DNA of 64,000 nt from Desulfatibacillum alkenivorans DSM 16219 (GTDB lineage: Bacteria > Desulfobacterota > Desulfobacteria > Desulfobacterales > Desulfatibacillaceae): NCBI RefSeq assembly GCF_900142135.1, contig NZ_FQZU01000010.1:1-64000 (forward strand). Direction: 5' to 3'. The notes beneath the pieces are model-generated. The model did not search any database. It was not told the DNA's origin and saw nothing but the letters and a program-made list of their open reading frames with translations. This document shows, piece after piece, positions 15,939-24,668 of this stretch. A program made the position numbers and the translations under genes. Position 1 is the stretch's first letter, and each line of letters opens with the position of its first letter.

Positions 15939-17288
15939 ATGGAAAAACGAAGTGAGCCCAATCAGAAAGTTATGGTCGTTACCCGCGTGGTGCTGTGCAT
16001 TTTGATTCTTGCAATCGGCGTGGGGGCGTTTTTATTTTTCAGCGCCATGAAAAAGCCGCCCAAAGAGGCTGAAAACCTGGAAAAAGCCATCAAGGTGGAG
16101 TTGCAGACAGCCCGGATGATAGACAAAAGCGTCTCCATTACGGGTACCGGGCCCGCTAAAGTGAAGGACATGGTGAAGATCGCCCCGGAAGTGGGGGGGA
16201 AGGTGGTCAGCGTGCATCCCGACCTGGAGTTGGGGCGGCGCATTCCAAAGGGAGAGATTTTGTTTGAAATCGATCCCGTCAATTACCAGGCTGCGTATGA
16301 CGTGGCGGCCGCCACAGTGGATCAAACCCGGAAGACCATCGAGCGTTTGAAAAAGCAGCAGGCAATCGACACGGAACGCCTTGCCACTATCATCAGAAAC
16401 CGGGATCTGGCCCGGGCCGAATACGAAAGGGTGCGTACGTTGTTTGAAAAGAACAAGGTGGGGACCCAGTCGGGCGTGGACAAGGCGGAAAGCGCCTACA
16501 ACCAGGCGGTGGATCAGGCGGACCAGGTGGGTCTGGCCGTGGATTTGTACCCCATACAAATTCAGGAGACGTACAGCGCTCTGGAATCGGCTAAAGCCCG
16601 ATTGAAAACCGCCAAAGCCGACCTGGAGCGCACCAGGGTCAGGGCGCCCTTTGACGGCAGGGTGGTTTCCAAAAATCTGGAGGCCGGACAGTTTATCCAG
16701 CCCGGCGCAGCGATTCTGACCCTGGCGGATGACTCGGTGCTTGAAATCCACGTGCCCATAGACAGCCGGGACGCCCGGGACTGGCTGCGGTTCAAAAAGC
16801 AGGAAGGCCCCAGGGACGCGGCCTGGTTTGGCGCCTTGGAACAGGTTCCCTGCGAAATCCGTTGGACCGAGGATAAGAACGGGCATTACTGGGAGGGCGT
16901 TTTGGACCGGGTGGTGGCTTTTGACAACAAAACCCGCACCCTGACCGTAAGCGTCAAGATTCCAGCGGAAAAGGCTCTATCCAAGGATGACGACCAGTTG
17001 CCCCTGGTGGAGGGCATGTTCTGCAGCGTGAGCATACCCGGAAAAATCATGCAAGGGGTGGTGGAGCTTCCCCGGTGGGCGGTCAGTTTTGAAAACACGG
17101 TGTATGTCGCCAATGACAAGCGTTTGAACACTGCGCCGGTCAAGGTCGTCCGGATTCAGGGGGAAAAGGCCTACGTCTCCGAAGGATTGCAGGAAGGGGA
17201 TCAAGTGATTGTCACGCGTCTGATCGATCCGCTTGAAAACTCTCTGCTTGAGGTCATGAACGAGAACAAGGGGGATGCCGCGTCATGA
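15939..17288 (+). CDS. RND efflux periplasmic adaptor (HlyD/MFP)
   Basis: A 449-residue membrane fusion protein. A single N-terminal membrane anchor (VVLCILILAIGVGAFLFF) precedes a lipoyl half-motif (GGKVVSVHPDLELGRRIPKG), a long alpha-helical hairpin (about 120-240) and the second lipoyl half (RVRAPFDGRVVSKNLEAGQF); a beta-barrel and membrane-proximal domain complete it. It bridges the RND permease to the TolC-like channel. ATG at 15939 is preferred to the in-frame GTG at 15930 because of GGGAG just upstream. Its stop codon overlaps the permease start (ATGA). Confidence 0.93.
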   Translation: MEKRSEPNQKVMVVTRVVLCILILAIGVGAFLFFSAMKKPPKEAENLEKAIKVELQTARMIDKSVSITGTGPAKVKDMVKIAPEVGGKVVSVHPDLELGRRIPKGEILFEIDPVNYQAAYDVAAATVDQTRKTIERLKKQQAIDTERLATIIRNRDLARAEYERVRTLFEKNKVGTQSGVDKAESAYNQAVDQADQVGLAVDLYPIQIQETYSALESAKARLKTAKADLERTRVRAPFDGRVVSKNLEAGQFIQPGAAILTLADDSVLEIHVPIDSRDARDWLRFKKQEGPRDAAWFGALEQVPCEIRWTEDKNGHYWEGVLDRVVAFDNKTRTLTVSVKIPAEKALSKDDDQLPLVEGMFCSVSIPGKIMQGVVELPRWAVSFENTVYVANDKRLNTAPVKVVRIQGEKAYVSEGLQEGDQVIVTRLIDPLENSLLEVMNENKGDAAS

Positions 17289-20200
17289 GAAGCATAATGG
17301 AGGCTTTCGCCAGGAACCGGGTCTTCGCCAACGTGATCCTGCTCATTATTTTAATAGGCGGAATTGTCGCTGGATTCAAGATGATCAAGGAAACCTTTCC
17401 CGAGTTCTCCCTGGACATGATCACCGTTGAGGTGGTTTATCCCGGCGCTGACCCGGAAGAGGTGGAGGAAGGCATATGCCGCAAGATTGAAGAGGCGATC
17501 GACGGGGTGGAAGGCATCAAGCAATACACCACCTATTCCGTAGAGAATGCGGGCACGGCGCTCATTGAAGTGAAGGAGAACTGGGACGTCCAGGAAGTCC
17601 TGGATAAGGTGCGCAGCAAAGTGGACGCCATTTCAACCTTTCCGGGCGACGCGGAAAAGCCGGTCATCACGGACCTGCCGCTTAAGGATATCGTCTGCCT
17701 GTTGTATCTTTCCGGAGATTTGTCGGAAAGAGGCCTTAAGGAATGGGCCAATGACGTGGAGGATGAAATCAAGAACCTGCCCGGCATCTCCCAGGTGGGC
17801 GTCTTCGGGGCCAGGGAATACGAAATCAGCATAGAGATTTCGGAAGAGCGTTTGCAGGAATACGGGCTCAGCTTTGAGCAGGTGGCCGGCGCGGTGGCCC
17901 GCAGCAACCTGAATCTGGCCGGCGGCGCCATCCGCACTCAGGGCGAGGAAATCCGGGTGCGCACCCTGGGGCGGAAATACACGGGCAAGGAGCTTTCGGA
18001 AATCGTGGTCCTGGCCAGTGAGAACGGCGACATCATCACCCTGGACCGCATTGCAGCCATTCGGGACGGCTTTGCGGAAGACCCGGTGGAGGCGACCATA
18101 GACGGGGAACGGGCCGTTTTGGTGCATATTTTCAAAACTTCGGAGGAAGACTCCCTGGGCATCTCCAAAACCGTGCATAAATTCCTGGAGGAGAAACAAA
18201 AGGTTCTGCCTCCCGGCGCCAAGATCGGCCTCTTGTACGAAAGCACGGACATCCTGAAAGCCCGCATCAATCTGCTTTTGAAAAACGGATTGGTGGGGTT
18301 GATCCTCGTGTTGATTCTGCTGTTCTTGTTTTTAAACGCACGGCTTTCGTTCTGGGGAGGCATGGGCATCCCGGTTTCCATGGCCGGCGCCTTGATCATT
18401 TGCTGGAGCTTAGGCGCCACCATCAACATGATATCCCTTTTCGGGTTTATTTTGGTTTTGGGCATCGTGGTGGACGACGCCATTGTGGTGGGGGAATCCA
18501 TTTATCAGCATCGCCAGAACGGCGAAGGCCCCTTGGAAGCGGCGGTCAATGGAGTCCTGGAAGTGGGCATGCCGGTCACGGCGGCTGTGATCACAACCGT
18601 GGTGGCTTTCATTCCCTTGATGTTTGTAGGGGGGATCATGGGCAAATTCATTGCGATTTTGCCCGTGGTGGTTATAGCCTGTTTGGCCATCAGCTTGTTT
18701 GAATGCCTTTTCCTCATGCCCGCGCATTTGTCGCATCTGCCGGACCCGAACGCGGAGGATAAAAGCCGTTTCGCCCCGATCAGGGGCTGGAACGCTTTTT
18801 TTAACGGTTTTTCCCGAGGCCTGGAAGGCTTTGTCAAGCGCGTTTACATGCCTGTTTTGGAAAAAGCTCTGACCTGGCGCTATGTTAGCTTATGCATCGC
18901 CATCGCCATCCTGATGCTTACCATGGGATTGGTTGCCGGCGGGCTTATCAAGTTCCAGGTCTTCCCCGATATCGACGGCTTTGTCATGACCGCCAACGTG
19001 GAACTGCCACAGGGAACGCCTCCCGCGGTGACGCAAGAGGCCGTGAAGCGAATAGACGACGCCCTGCTTCGGGTTGCGGAAAGAACGCCTACGCTTACCG
19101 GGGAGCCCATGATTAAAAGCCGCCTTTCCCTGGTGGGGCAGACTCTTGAGGATATTCCGGAAAACGGCCCGCATTTGGGGGGCGTGCAGGCGATCATGCT
19201 GGAGTCGGAATACCGGGGCGTGCATTCCAAGGACTTGATGGTGGAGTGGGAAAAGGAAATCGGCCTGATACCCGGCGTAAAGTCACTGACTTTTACAGGT
19301 TTGAGCGCCGGGCCTCCGGGGGCGCCTATTGAAATCTGGCTCCAGGGCAGAAACATGAACGAGATTATCGCCGCCTCCGAAGAACTCATGGACAAGCTGG
19401 CCACTTACGAAGGCGTCAACCAGATTCGTTCGGACTATGCCGCCGGGAAGAACGAAATGCGCCTGGAGCTCAAGCCTGAAGCCAGAACCCTGGGCCTGAC
19501 GGTTAACGATCTGGCCCGGCAGGTGAACTCCGGGTACTACGGGTATGAAGCGGTCAGGCTTCAGCGGGGACGGGACGACGTGCGGGTCAAGGTGCGTTAC
19601 ACCCAGGACGAACGCAGCCGTTTGTCGGATTTTGAGGAAATGCACGTCCGCACTCCCGACGGCTCGGAAGTGCCTCTGTACTCCGTGGCCAACGTCAGTT
19701 TTTCTCCGGGATACTCCAGGATCACCCGGACGGACGGCTTGCGCAGAGTGGCTGTAAGCGCCGGCGTGGATTCCAATAAGGCAAACACCACCGAGATATT
19801 GGTGGATTTGAACCGGTCCTTTTTTTCCGGGTTGAAGGAAAAACATCCGGGATTGCTGGTGGCGGTCCAGGGCGAGCAGAAGAAAATGCGGGAGTCCTTT
19901 GGCAGCCTGATGATCGGCTTTCCCGCCGCGTTGCTGGGAATATTGGTCATCATCGCCATAATGTTCCGTTCGTACCTGCAGCCTTTGATTATTATGGTGA
20001 CCGTGCCTTTCGGCATTATCGGAGGCGTTTTCGGGCATTTACTGCTGGGGTACGACCTGTCCATGATGAGCGCCTTCGGCGCCGTGGCCCTGGCAGGCGT
20101 GGTGGTGAATGACGCCATTGTGCTTATAGAAAGGATCAACGAAAACATTGCCGAAGGCATGGGATTCCGAGAAGCCATTATCCGGGGAGGGGGCCGGCGC

Positions 20201-20569
20201 TTCCGCGCCATATTCCTGACCACCTTGTCTACGGTGGGAGGTCTGACTCCCTTGTTGATGGAAACCGACCTCCAGGCCAGATTCCTGATTCCCATGGGAA
20301 TTTCCCTGGCCGCCGGCGTGGCTTTCGCCACCTTGCTGACCTTGCTGCTGATTCCTTGCCTGCTCATGATCCTGAACGATTTTCGCAGGACCGTCCACTT
20401 CTTCTGGAGAGGGTACTGGCCCACGCGCAGGGAGGTGGAGCCGGCCATTAACAGGCCGGTTCAATCGTATGCTCTTAAAGAGGAATGCGCGCAGGACGAG
20501 GACGGGTTGGAAAGACCTTTTCCGCCGCCCTTGCCCCATGAAGAGGAACCCCCCCCGCTCACTTTGTAG
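17285..20569 (+). CDS. RND superfamily efflux permease
   Basis: A 1094-residue AcrB/MdtC-like proton-driven pump of the inner membrane. The N-terminal helix (VFANVILLIILIGGIVAGF) and two repeats of periplasmic loop plus five to six helices are evident. The proton-relay helix carries LGIVVDDAIVVGESIYQH (about 397-414), with its counterpart LAGVVVNDAIVLIERINENI in the second half. The C-terminal tail is acidic and proline-rich (PFPPPLPHEEEPPPL). The start overlaps the adaptor gene by four bases, so the two are translationally coupled. The substrate cannot be predicted. Confidence 0.95.
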   Translation: MRSIMEAFARNRVFANVILLIILIGGIVAGFKMIKETFPEFSLDMITVEVVYPGADPEEVEEGICRKIEEAIDGVEGIKQYTTYSVENAGTALIEVKENWDVQEVLDKVRSKVDAISTFPGDAEKPVITDLPLKDIVCLLYLSGDLSERGLKEWANDVEDEIKNLPGISQVGVFGAREYEISIEISEERLQEYGLSFEQVAGAVARSNLNLAGGAIRTQGEEIRVRTLGRKYTGKELSEIVVLASENGDIITLDRIAAIRDGFAEDPVEATIDGERAVLVHIFKTSEEDSLGISKTVHKFLEEKQKVLPPGAKIGLLYESTDILKARINLLLKNGLVGLILVLILLFLFLNARLSFWGGMGIPVSMAGALIICWSLGATINMISLFGFILVLGIVVDDAIVVGESIYQHRQNGEGPLEAAVNGVLEVGMPVTAAVITTVVAFIPLMFVGGIMGKFIAILPVVVIACLAISLFECLFLMPAHLSHLPDPNAEDKSRFAPIRGWNAFFNGFSRGLEGFVKRVYMPVLEKALTWRYVSLCIAIAILMLTMGLVAGGLIKFQVFPDIDGFVMTANVELPQGTPPAVTQEAVKRIDDALLRVAERTPTLTGEPMIKSRLSLVGQTLEDIPENGPHLGGVQAIMLESEYRGVHSKDLMVEWEKEIGLIPGVKSLTFTGLSAGPPGAPIEIWLQGRNMNEIIAASEELMDKLATYEGVNQIRSDYAAGKNEMRLELKPEARTLGLTVNDLARQVNSGYYGYEAVRLQRGRDDVRVKVRYTQDERSRLSDFEEMHVRTPDGSEVPLYSVANVSFSPGYSRITRTDGLRRVAVSAGVDSNKANTTEILVDLNRSFFSGLKEKHPGLLVAVQGEQKKMRESFGSLMIGFPAALLGILVIIAIMFRSYLQPLIIMVTVPFGIIGGVFGHLLLGYDLSMMSAFGAVALAGVVVNDAIVLIERINENIAEGMGFREAIIRGGGRRFRAIFLTTLSTVGGLTPLLMETDLQARFLIPMGISLAAGVAFATLLTLLLIPCLLMILNDFRRTVHFFWRGYWPTRREVEPAINRPVQSYALKEECAQDEDGLERPFPPPLPHEEEPPPLTL

Positions 20570-20584
20570 GATGGAGAAAAAGTT

Positions 20585-21961
20585 ATGTTTCGTTATGTGG
20601 TTGCCATTTTACTGATTTTATCCTGCCCGGCCTGGGCCGCCCAGGGAGATTTGGAACAAGCCCCGGCCTGCCCGGATTGGAAAAATGTGGAGGTGCTTGA
20701 CCTGAATACGGCCAAGCAAATTGCACAGGCCAACAACCCAAGCCTGGAAGCGGCCGCCCAGAGGGTGAGCCAGGCCCGGGAAAGGGTCAAGCAGGCCACG
20801 TCGACCTATTGGCCCTGGCTGGATCTTTCCGGGTCCGTGGCCCATGTGGACATGGCTGAAAACGAGTATGATGCAAACCTGGCTCAGTTGAAGGTTTTCA
20901 ACCCCAGGGCTGCTTTGGCCAACCCTGAAGACTATAATACGGCCAAGGCCGGCGTCAGCTGGCTGCTGTTCGACGGATTCAACCGCGAGTTCTCCCGCAA
21001 GGCGGCCAAGCATGGGGTCCAGGCCTTCACCCAATCCCAAGCGGACGTCAAACGGCAGCTTTTCAGCGCAGTGGCGGGAGCTTTTCATAACGCCCAATCC
21101 GCCAGGGAGGATATCGCCATTGCCAGGGCGGACCAGGATTTTAACCAGCGCCTGATGGAAGAAGCCAAGGTGCGCTACGACGTTGGGGCGGGCTCGTTGT
21201 CCGATGTGCTGAATTTTGAAATAGCCGTGCGAAGCGCCCAGACCCAGCTTATCAACAGCCAGAGAAGCTACGAGGTGGCTATGATCGGCTTGGCCGCCCT
21301 GTTGGGATTGGACGACCAGGAATTTGCGTCCAAGGCGTGCCTAGCCCGGTTGGAAAAAGAAACGCCCCACGACCTGACTCCTCCCATAGCGGCGGAGTAT
21401 ACTGATTTGGCGAAAAAGAACCGGCCTGACATCCTGCAGGCCGAGGCGGCCGCCGCCCAGGCAAAGGCTTCCGTGGGAGCGGCTAAAGGTAATTTTTATC
21501 CGACTCTCAGGCTTTCCGCATACTCCGAGGCCTCCCGGGCCAATGATGCGGGCTTTGAAGAGGAAGACGTGGAAAACAGCGTGGCCGCGAGTTTGAGCTA
21601 TAACATTTTTTCCGGCGGATTGCACAAAGCAAAGCTGGCCGAGGCCAGGGCTGCAGAGCGTGAAGCCAAGGCGAGTCTCGCCCAGACGAAACTGGCGGTA
21701 ATTCAGGACGTGAATGAAGCCGTGGCCGGCGTCAAAGCCGCCCAGGAGCAGGTCAAGCTCCAGGAGGAAACCGCGGGGCTGGTGCAGCGGAACCGGGATC
21801 TGGTGCAGGAGGAGTACAAAGCGGGCCAGACAAGCCTGGTCCGGCTTAACGAAGCCCAGAGGGATCTGATCCAGGTTCGCAGCAATTTATCCAGGGCCAG
21901 GGTGTATCTGCGTCAGGCCTGGCATGATTTGTACATGGCTGCGGCGTACATGCCGGAATAA
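20585..21961 (+). CDS. TolC-family outer membrane efflux protein
   Basis: A 458-residue protein with a signal peptide (MFRYVVAILLILSCPAWAA) and two outer-membrane-efflux repeats. Long amphipathic helices rich in Ala, Gln and Glu (LEAAAQRVSQARERVKQAT; AAAQAKASVGAAKGNFYP; VQRNRDLVQEEYKAGQTSL) are typical of TolC barrels and tunnels. It completes the tripartite pump with the adaptor and permease, 15 bp after the permease stop, with GGATGGAGA as ribosome binding site. An inverted REP element follows and may end the transcript. Confidence 0.94.
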   Translation: MFRYVVAILLILSCPAWAAQGDLEQAPACPDWKNVEVLDLNTAKQIAQANNPSLEAAAQRVSQARERVKQATSTYWPWLDLSGSVAHVDMAENEYDANLAQLKVFNPRAALANPEDYNTAKAGVSWLLFDGFNREFSRKAAKHGVQAFTQSQADVKRQLFSAVAGAFHNAQSAREDIAIARADQDFNQRLMEEAKVRYDVGAGSLSDVLNFEIAVRSAQTQLINSQRSYEVAMIGLAALLGLDDQEFASKACLARLEKETPHDLTPPIAAEYTDLAKKNRPDILQAEAAAAQAKASVGAAKGNFYPTLRLSAYSEASRANDAGFEEEDVENSVAASLSYNIFSGGLHKAKLAEARAAEREAKASLAQTKLAVIQDVNEAVAGVKAAQEQVKLQEETAGLVQRNRDLVQEEYKAGQTSLVRLNEAQRDLIQVRSNLSRARVYLRQAWHDLYMAAAYMPE

Positions 21962-22039
21962 TATTGCATTGGTTACGCGGAAAAAGCAGGAGGCGGCCGC
22001 AGGCCTGTCAAAATATCAAAAATTACGACATCACTCTGT

Positions 22040-22257
22040 TTTGTTGGGTTTCGCCCCATGACATCAGTCCCTAAATGCGTTTGCCAAGACGGATCTTAAT
22101 AGCTGCTCAATGCCCTGAATAAGGCTCTACCCAACCTACGTTTTATCTATAAAAATAGTAGGTTGGGTAGAGTTTGCAGGACTTGTTTTAACGAGCTTGT
22201 TTTTTACTCGATAGGACGACGCTTGAAGTCGAAACACTATCTACGAAACCCAACAAA
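22040..22257. repeat. Composite inverted REP/BIME-like element
   Basis: Nested perfect inverted repeats fill most of the 328-bp gap after the efflux operon. The outer arms are TTTGTTGGGTTTCG (22040-22053) and CGAAACCCAACAAA (22244-22257). The inner arms are CTCTACCCAACCTAC (22125-22139) and GTAGGTTGGGTAGAG (22158-22172). Each half reads outward from the centre as GTAGGTTGGGT...ACCCAAC, the layout of a very widespread REP family, so this looks like two inverted REP units. The inner hairpin may also stop transcription. It is not the same family as the repeats at 280 and 2077. Confidence 0.8.
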
Positions 22258-22289
22258 TTTAGGGGTTGCATGATTTCAATCCGGCGTGA

Positions 22290-23132
22290 TTACTTAACCG
22301 GGCAGCCGGGGCCCACGATGGTAAACTTCCATCCGGTCAGGCTGGAAACCACAGACAGGTTGTTTTGCTTTTCCATGTCTTTTAAACAGGGCAAGGCTCC
22401 TGTTTGCAGGCAGGGAGGATTCGTCCGTTGATCCAGGCCGGAGCAAAGCGCCAAAACATCTGTTTTATCCGCGGCGACAATAACCATGGAGTCGGGGACG
22501 GGCATGGCGTTTTCCATGGCTGCAGCGAAATTCTCGGCGTAAATCGCAGCGCCCATGGCGCCGGTTACGGCGCTGTTGTTCGTCACGGGAGCGCCGACGA
22601 TGAAGGATTTTTTGCCCGAGGTTTTTCCCACGACAATGCTTCCCACAACCTCATCGCCTTTCATCAAGCCGGGAAAATAAGCGCGGTCTGAGAGATTCTT
22701 GCCAGTAAGCCCCAGTTCTGCAGTATAGTAAGAACCGTCAGGGTTGATGTAAAAGACCAGCAATTGCGGGTTTTGCTCCTGAAAGGCTGAGATCAGGCCC
22801 TGCATTTTTTCCCAGTCGCCCGAACGCACCTGGGGGGTAAGGGCCAGGGTCCGGAGGTTTTGCAAAACCGCTTCCAGCCGCACGTCCGCCTGGGAAGCGT
22901 AGGCCGCCAGCATGCTTTCGGCCAGATATTTCATCTGGGCGATTTGAGCCGTCCTGGGACCATACGATCCCCTTAAGCATGGAGGGGCGTTGGGCTGTCG
23001 GGCGCCGATGCATGGGGCGGACTTAGGATTGGCAATGCATGGCGGCTCAGCTGCAGCCGGAGCCAGGGACGCACAAAAAAGAACCAGCGCAGCCAGGGCG
23101 ATCAGGGTGCGTAGATTTGCTTGCAAGGTCAT
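22290..23132 (-). CDS. Exported Cache (PDC) sensor-domain protein
   Basis: A 280-residue protein with a signal peptide (LIALAALVLFCASLAPAAA), then a cysteine/proline-rich segment (three Cys in about 25 residues) and a single Cache-like domain at about 75-270: FYINPDGSYYTAELG, LSDRAYFPGLMKGDEVVGSI, SGKKSFIVGAPV. Cache domains bind small ligands in the periplasm, usually as part of kinases or chemoreceptors; here no output domain follows, so it is a stand-alone binding protein. Two further Cys-Leu pairs lie near the C-terminus. ATG at 23132 has AAGGAA upstream; the longer frame to 23285 is not signal-peptide-like. The partner is unknown. Confidence 0.8.
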   Translation of the reverse strand: MTLQANLRTLIALAALVLFCASLAPAAAEPPCIANPKSAPCIGARQPNAPPCLRGSYGPRTAQIAQMKYLAESMLAAYASQADVRLEAVLQNLRTLALTPQVRSGDWEKMQGLISAFQEQNPQLLVFYINPDGSYYTAELGLTGKNLSDRAYFPGLMKGDEVVGSIVVGKTSGKKSFIVGAPVTNNSAVTGAMGAAIYAENFAAAMENAMPVPDSMVIVAADKTDVLALCSGLDQRTNPPCLQTGALPCLKDMEKQNNLSVVSSLTGWKFTIVGPGCPVK

Positions 23133-23308
23133 ATTTTTCCTTTCAATCAAATTGGTTAGGTCAATTATCCATATTTGCTGAATAGTTGAGACATGCTGTT
23201 TGCTCCGCCAAGAATAGCAGCACGGGGCGAGTGGGTGCAAGCCCCTTGCTTGCGATTCTCTAACAAATTGATTGACTTTCCCCATAAAAAGGGTGAAGAT
23301 TTTTATGA

Positions 23309-23457
23309 CTTATTCTCAGGGCGGGGTGAAAGTCCCCACCGGCGGTATTCCAACAGAAATTGGAGAGCCCGCGAGCGCTCCCGAAGGATTCGGGAGGTCA
23401 AGCAGATCCGGTGAAAGGCCGGAGCCGACGGTGATAGTCCGGATGGAAGAGGATAAG
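23309..23457 (+). ncRNA. FMN riboswitch (RFN element)
   Basis: The conserved RFN blocks are all present in order: TCAGGGCGGGGTGAAAGTCC (from 23316), CCACCGGCGGTA, AGCCCGCGAGCGC, GGTCAAGCAGATCCGGTG, CCGGAGCCGACGGTGATAGT and GGATGGAAGAGGATAA. It senses flavin mononucleotide and lies in the leader of ribB, about 200 bp before the start codon. No classic terminator with a T-run follows, so translational control is at least as likely as attenuation. Confidence 0.97.
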
Positions 23458-23655
23458 GCAGTTTACAACCTGCTGCAGCCGGCGACTTTTCGCCGGTCCA
23501 TGCTGTTTGCCTGAAAGCCTTTGGGAAACCGGGCCGTCTGTGATGTTCTGACGCGTCCGGACGATCATTAAGCCCATTTTCGGCTTTTGGGGAAACTGTC
23601 TATTCCCACGCCCTGATTCTGGTCAATCTAACAATTTTGCTTTAGGAGGGTTGCC

Positions 23656-24303
23656 ATGAATCAGACTTTACTGGAACAATTCGGAAACGCCCGGGAACGG
23701 GTGGAAAAGGGCCTTCAGGCTTTGCGAGACGGGCAAGGCGTCCTTGTGGCGGACGATGAAAACCGCGAAAACGAGGGCGACCTGATTTTTTCCGCAGAGT
23801 CTTTAACGGAAGCCCAAATGGCGCTGTTGATTCGGGAGTGCAGCGGCATCGTCTGCCTGTGCATGCCGGACGAAAAAATCCGATCCCTGGAGCTCCCCAT
23901 GATGGTGGAAGACAACTCCAGCCGCTACGGTACGGCCTTTACCGTGTCCATAGAGGCGGCCAAAGGCGTAACCACCGGGGTTTCCGCCAAGGATCGGGTC
24001 ACTACGGTCAAGACGGCCGCCGCCGACGGGGCCAAGCCCGCGGATCTCAGCAAACCGGGCCATGTCTTTCCCTTGCGGGCAAAGCCGGGCGGAGTTTTGG
24101 AGAGGCGGGGCCATACCGAGGCCACCGTGGATATGATGCGTCTGGCCGGCCTGAAAAATCCCTGCGGCGTGTTGTGCGAGCTGACAAACCCTGACGGAAC
24201 CATGGCCCGCCTGCCCCAGTTGGCGGATTTCGCTAAAAAGCACGGCATGGTTCTGCTGACGGTGGAAGACTTGGCGGCCTACCGGGAAAGCCAGGAAAAC
24301 TAG
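23656..24303 (+). CDS. ribB: 3,4-dihydroxy-2-butanone 4-phosphate synthase
   Basis: A 215-residue enzyme that makes the four-carbon precursor of riboflavin from ribulose 5-phosphate. [13 protein letters not shown] (about 34-46) supplies the acidic metal ligands, followed by [23 protein letters not shown] and [16 protein letters not shown]. Its length matches monofunctional RibB; no GTP cyclohydrolase II domain follows. AGGAGGG precedes the ATG. The FMN riboswitch in its leader makes it a flavin-repressed, stand-alone gene away from other rib genes. Confidence 0.97.
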   Translation: MNQTLLEQFGNARERVEKGLQALRDGQGVLVADDENRENEGDLIFSAESLTEAQMALLIRECSGIVCLCMPDEKIRSLELPMMVEDNSSRYGTAFTVSIEAAKGVTTGVSAKDRVTTVKTAAADGAKPADLSKPGHVFPLRAKPGGVLERRGHTEATVDMMRLAGLKNPCGVLCELTNPDGTMARLPQLADFAKKHGMVLLTVEDLAAYRESQEN

Positions 24304-24315
24304 TCCAACCGAAAA

Positions 24316-24349
24316 AAGGCCGGGCTCTTGTTTGTACGGGCCCGGCCTT
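24316..24349 (+). terminator. Terminator-like hairpin after ribB
   Basis: Arms AAGGCCGGGC (24316-24325) and GCCCGGCCTT (24340-24349) are perfectly complementary with a 14-nt loop, 13 bp after the ribB stop. The T-run that follows is weak (CCGTTTTT from 24357). Confidence 0.7.
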
Positions 24350-24454
24350 GGTCAACCGTTTTTGGGGATGGGGCGATAGTGGCCGCACCGTTCCTATTTG
24401 TACAAAATTGTCGCCATGGGTCTTAAAACGTCTTTATCTTTGAGTTCTAATTAC

Positions 24455-24526
24455 AGGATATCCTGCCTTTTTTTGATATTGGGCGCGTGTTGAAAAATTT
24501 GGGGTTGCGCTCCCATAGGATATCCT
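24455..24526. promoter_or_regulatory. Paired AGGATATCCT palindromes upstream of the EAL gene
   Basis: The perfect 10-bp palindrome AGGATATCCT occurs at 24455-24464 and 24517-24526, each followed by GC, with centres 62 bp apart (about six helical turns). The rest of the 365-bp gap between ribB and the EAL gene holds nothing else recognised. Two identical sites on one DNA face suggest an operator for an unknown regulator of the EAL gene. Confidence 0.5.
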
Positions 24527-24668
24527 GCATAGTATGAAATAGATCACACCTTGTCCGGTGCACCACACTCCTTTAGGCCTTGTTAACCGTGGGTCGGCGC
24601 CGGCAACAAAACGGGGGGCGACGGGGCGCATAACGCATCCTGGCGCAGTACGTTTAAGAGGGCGTCCA

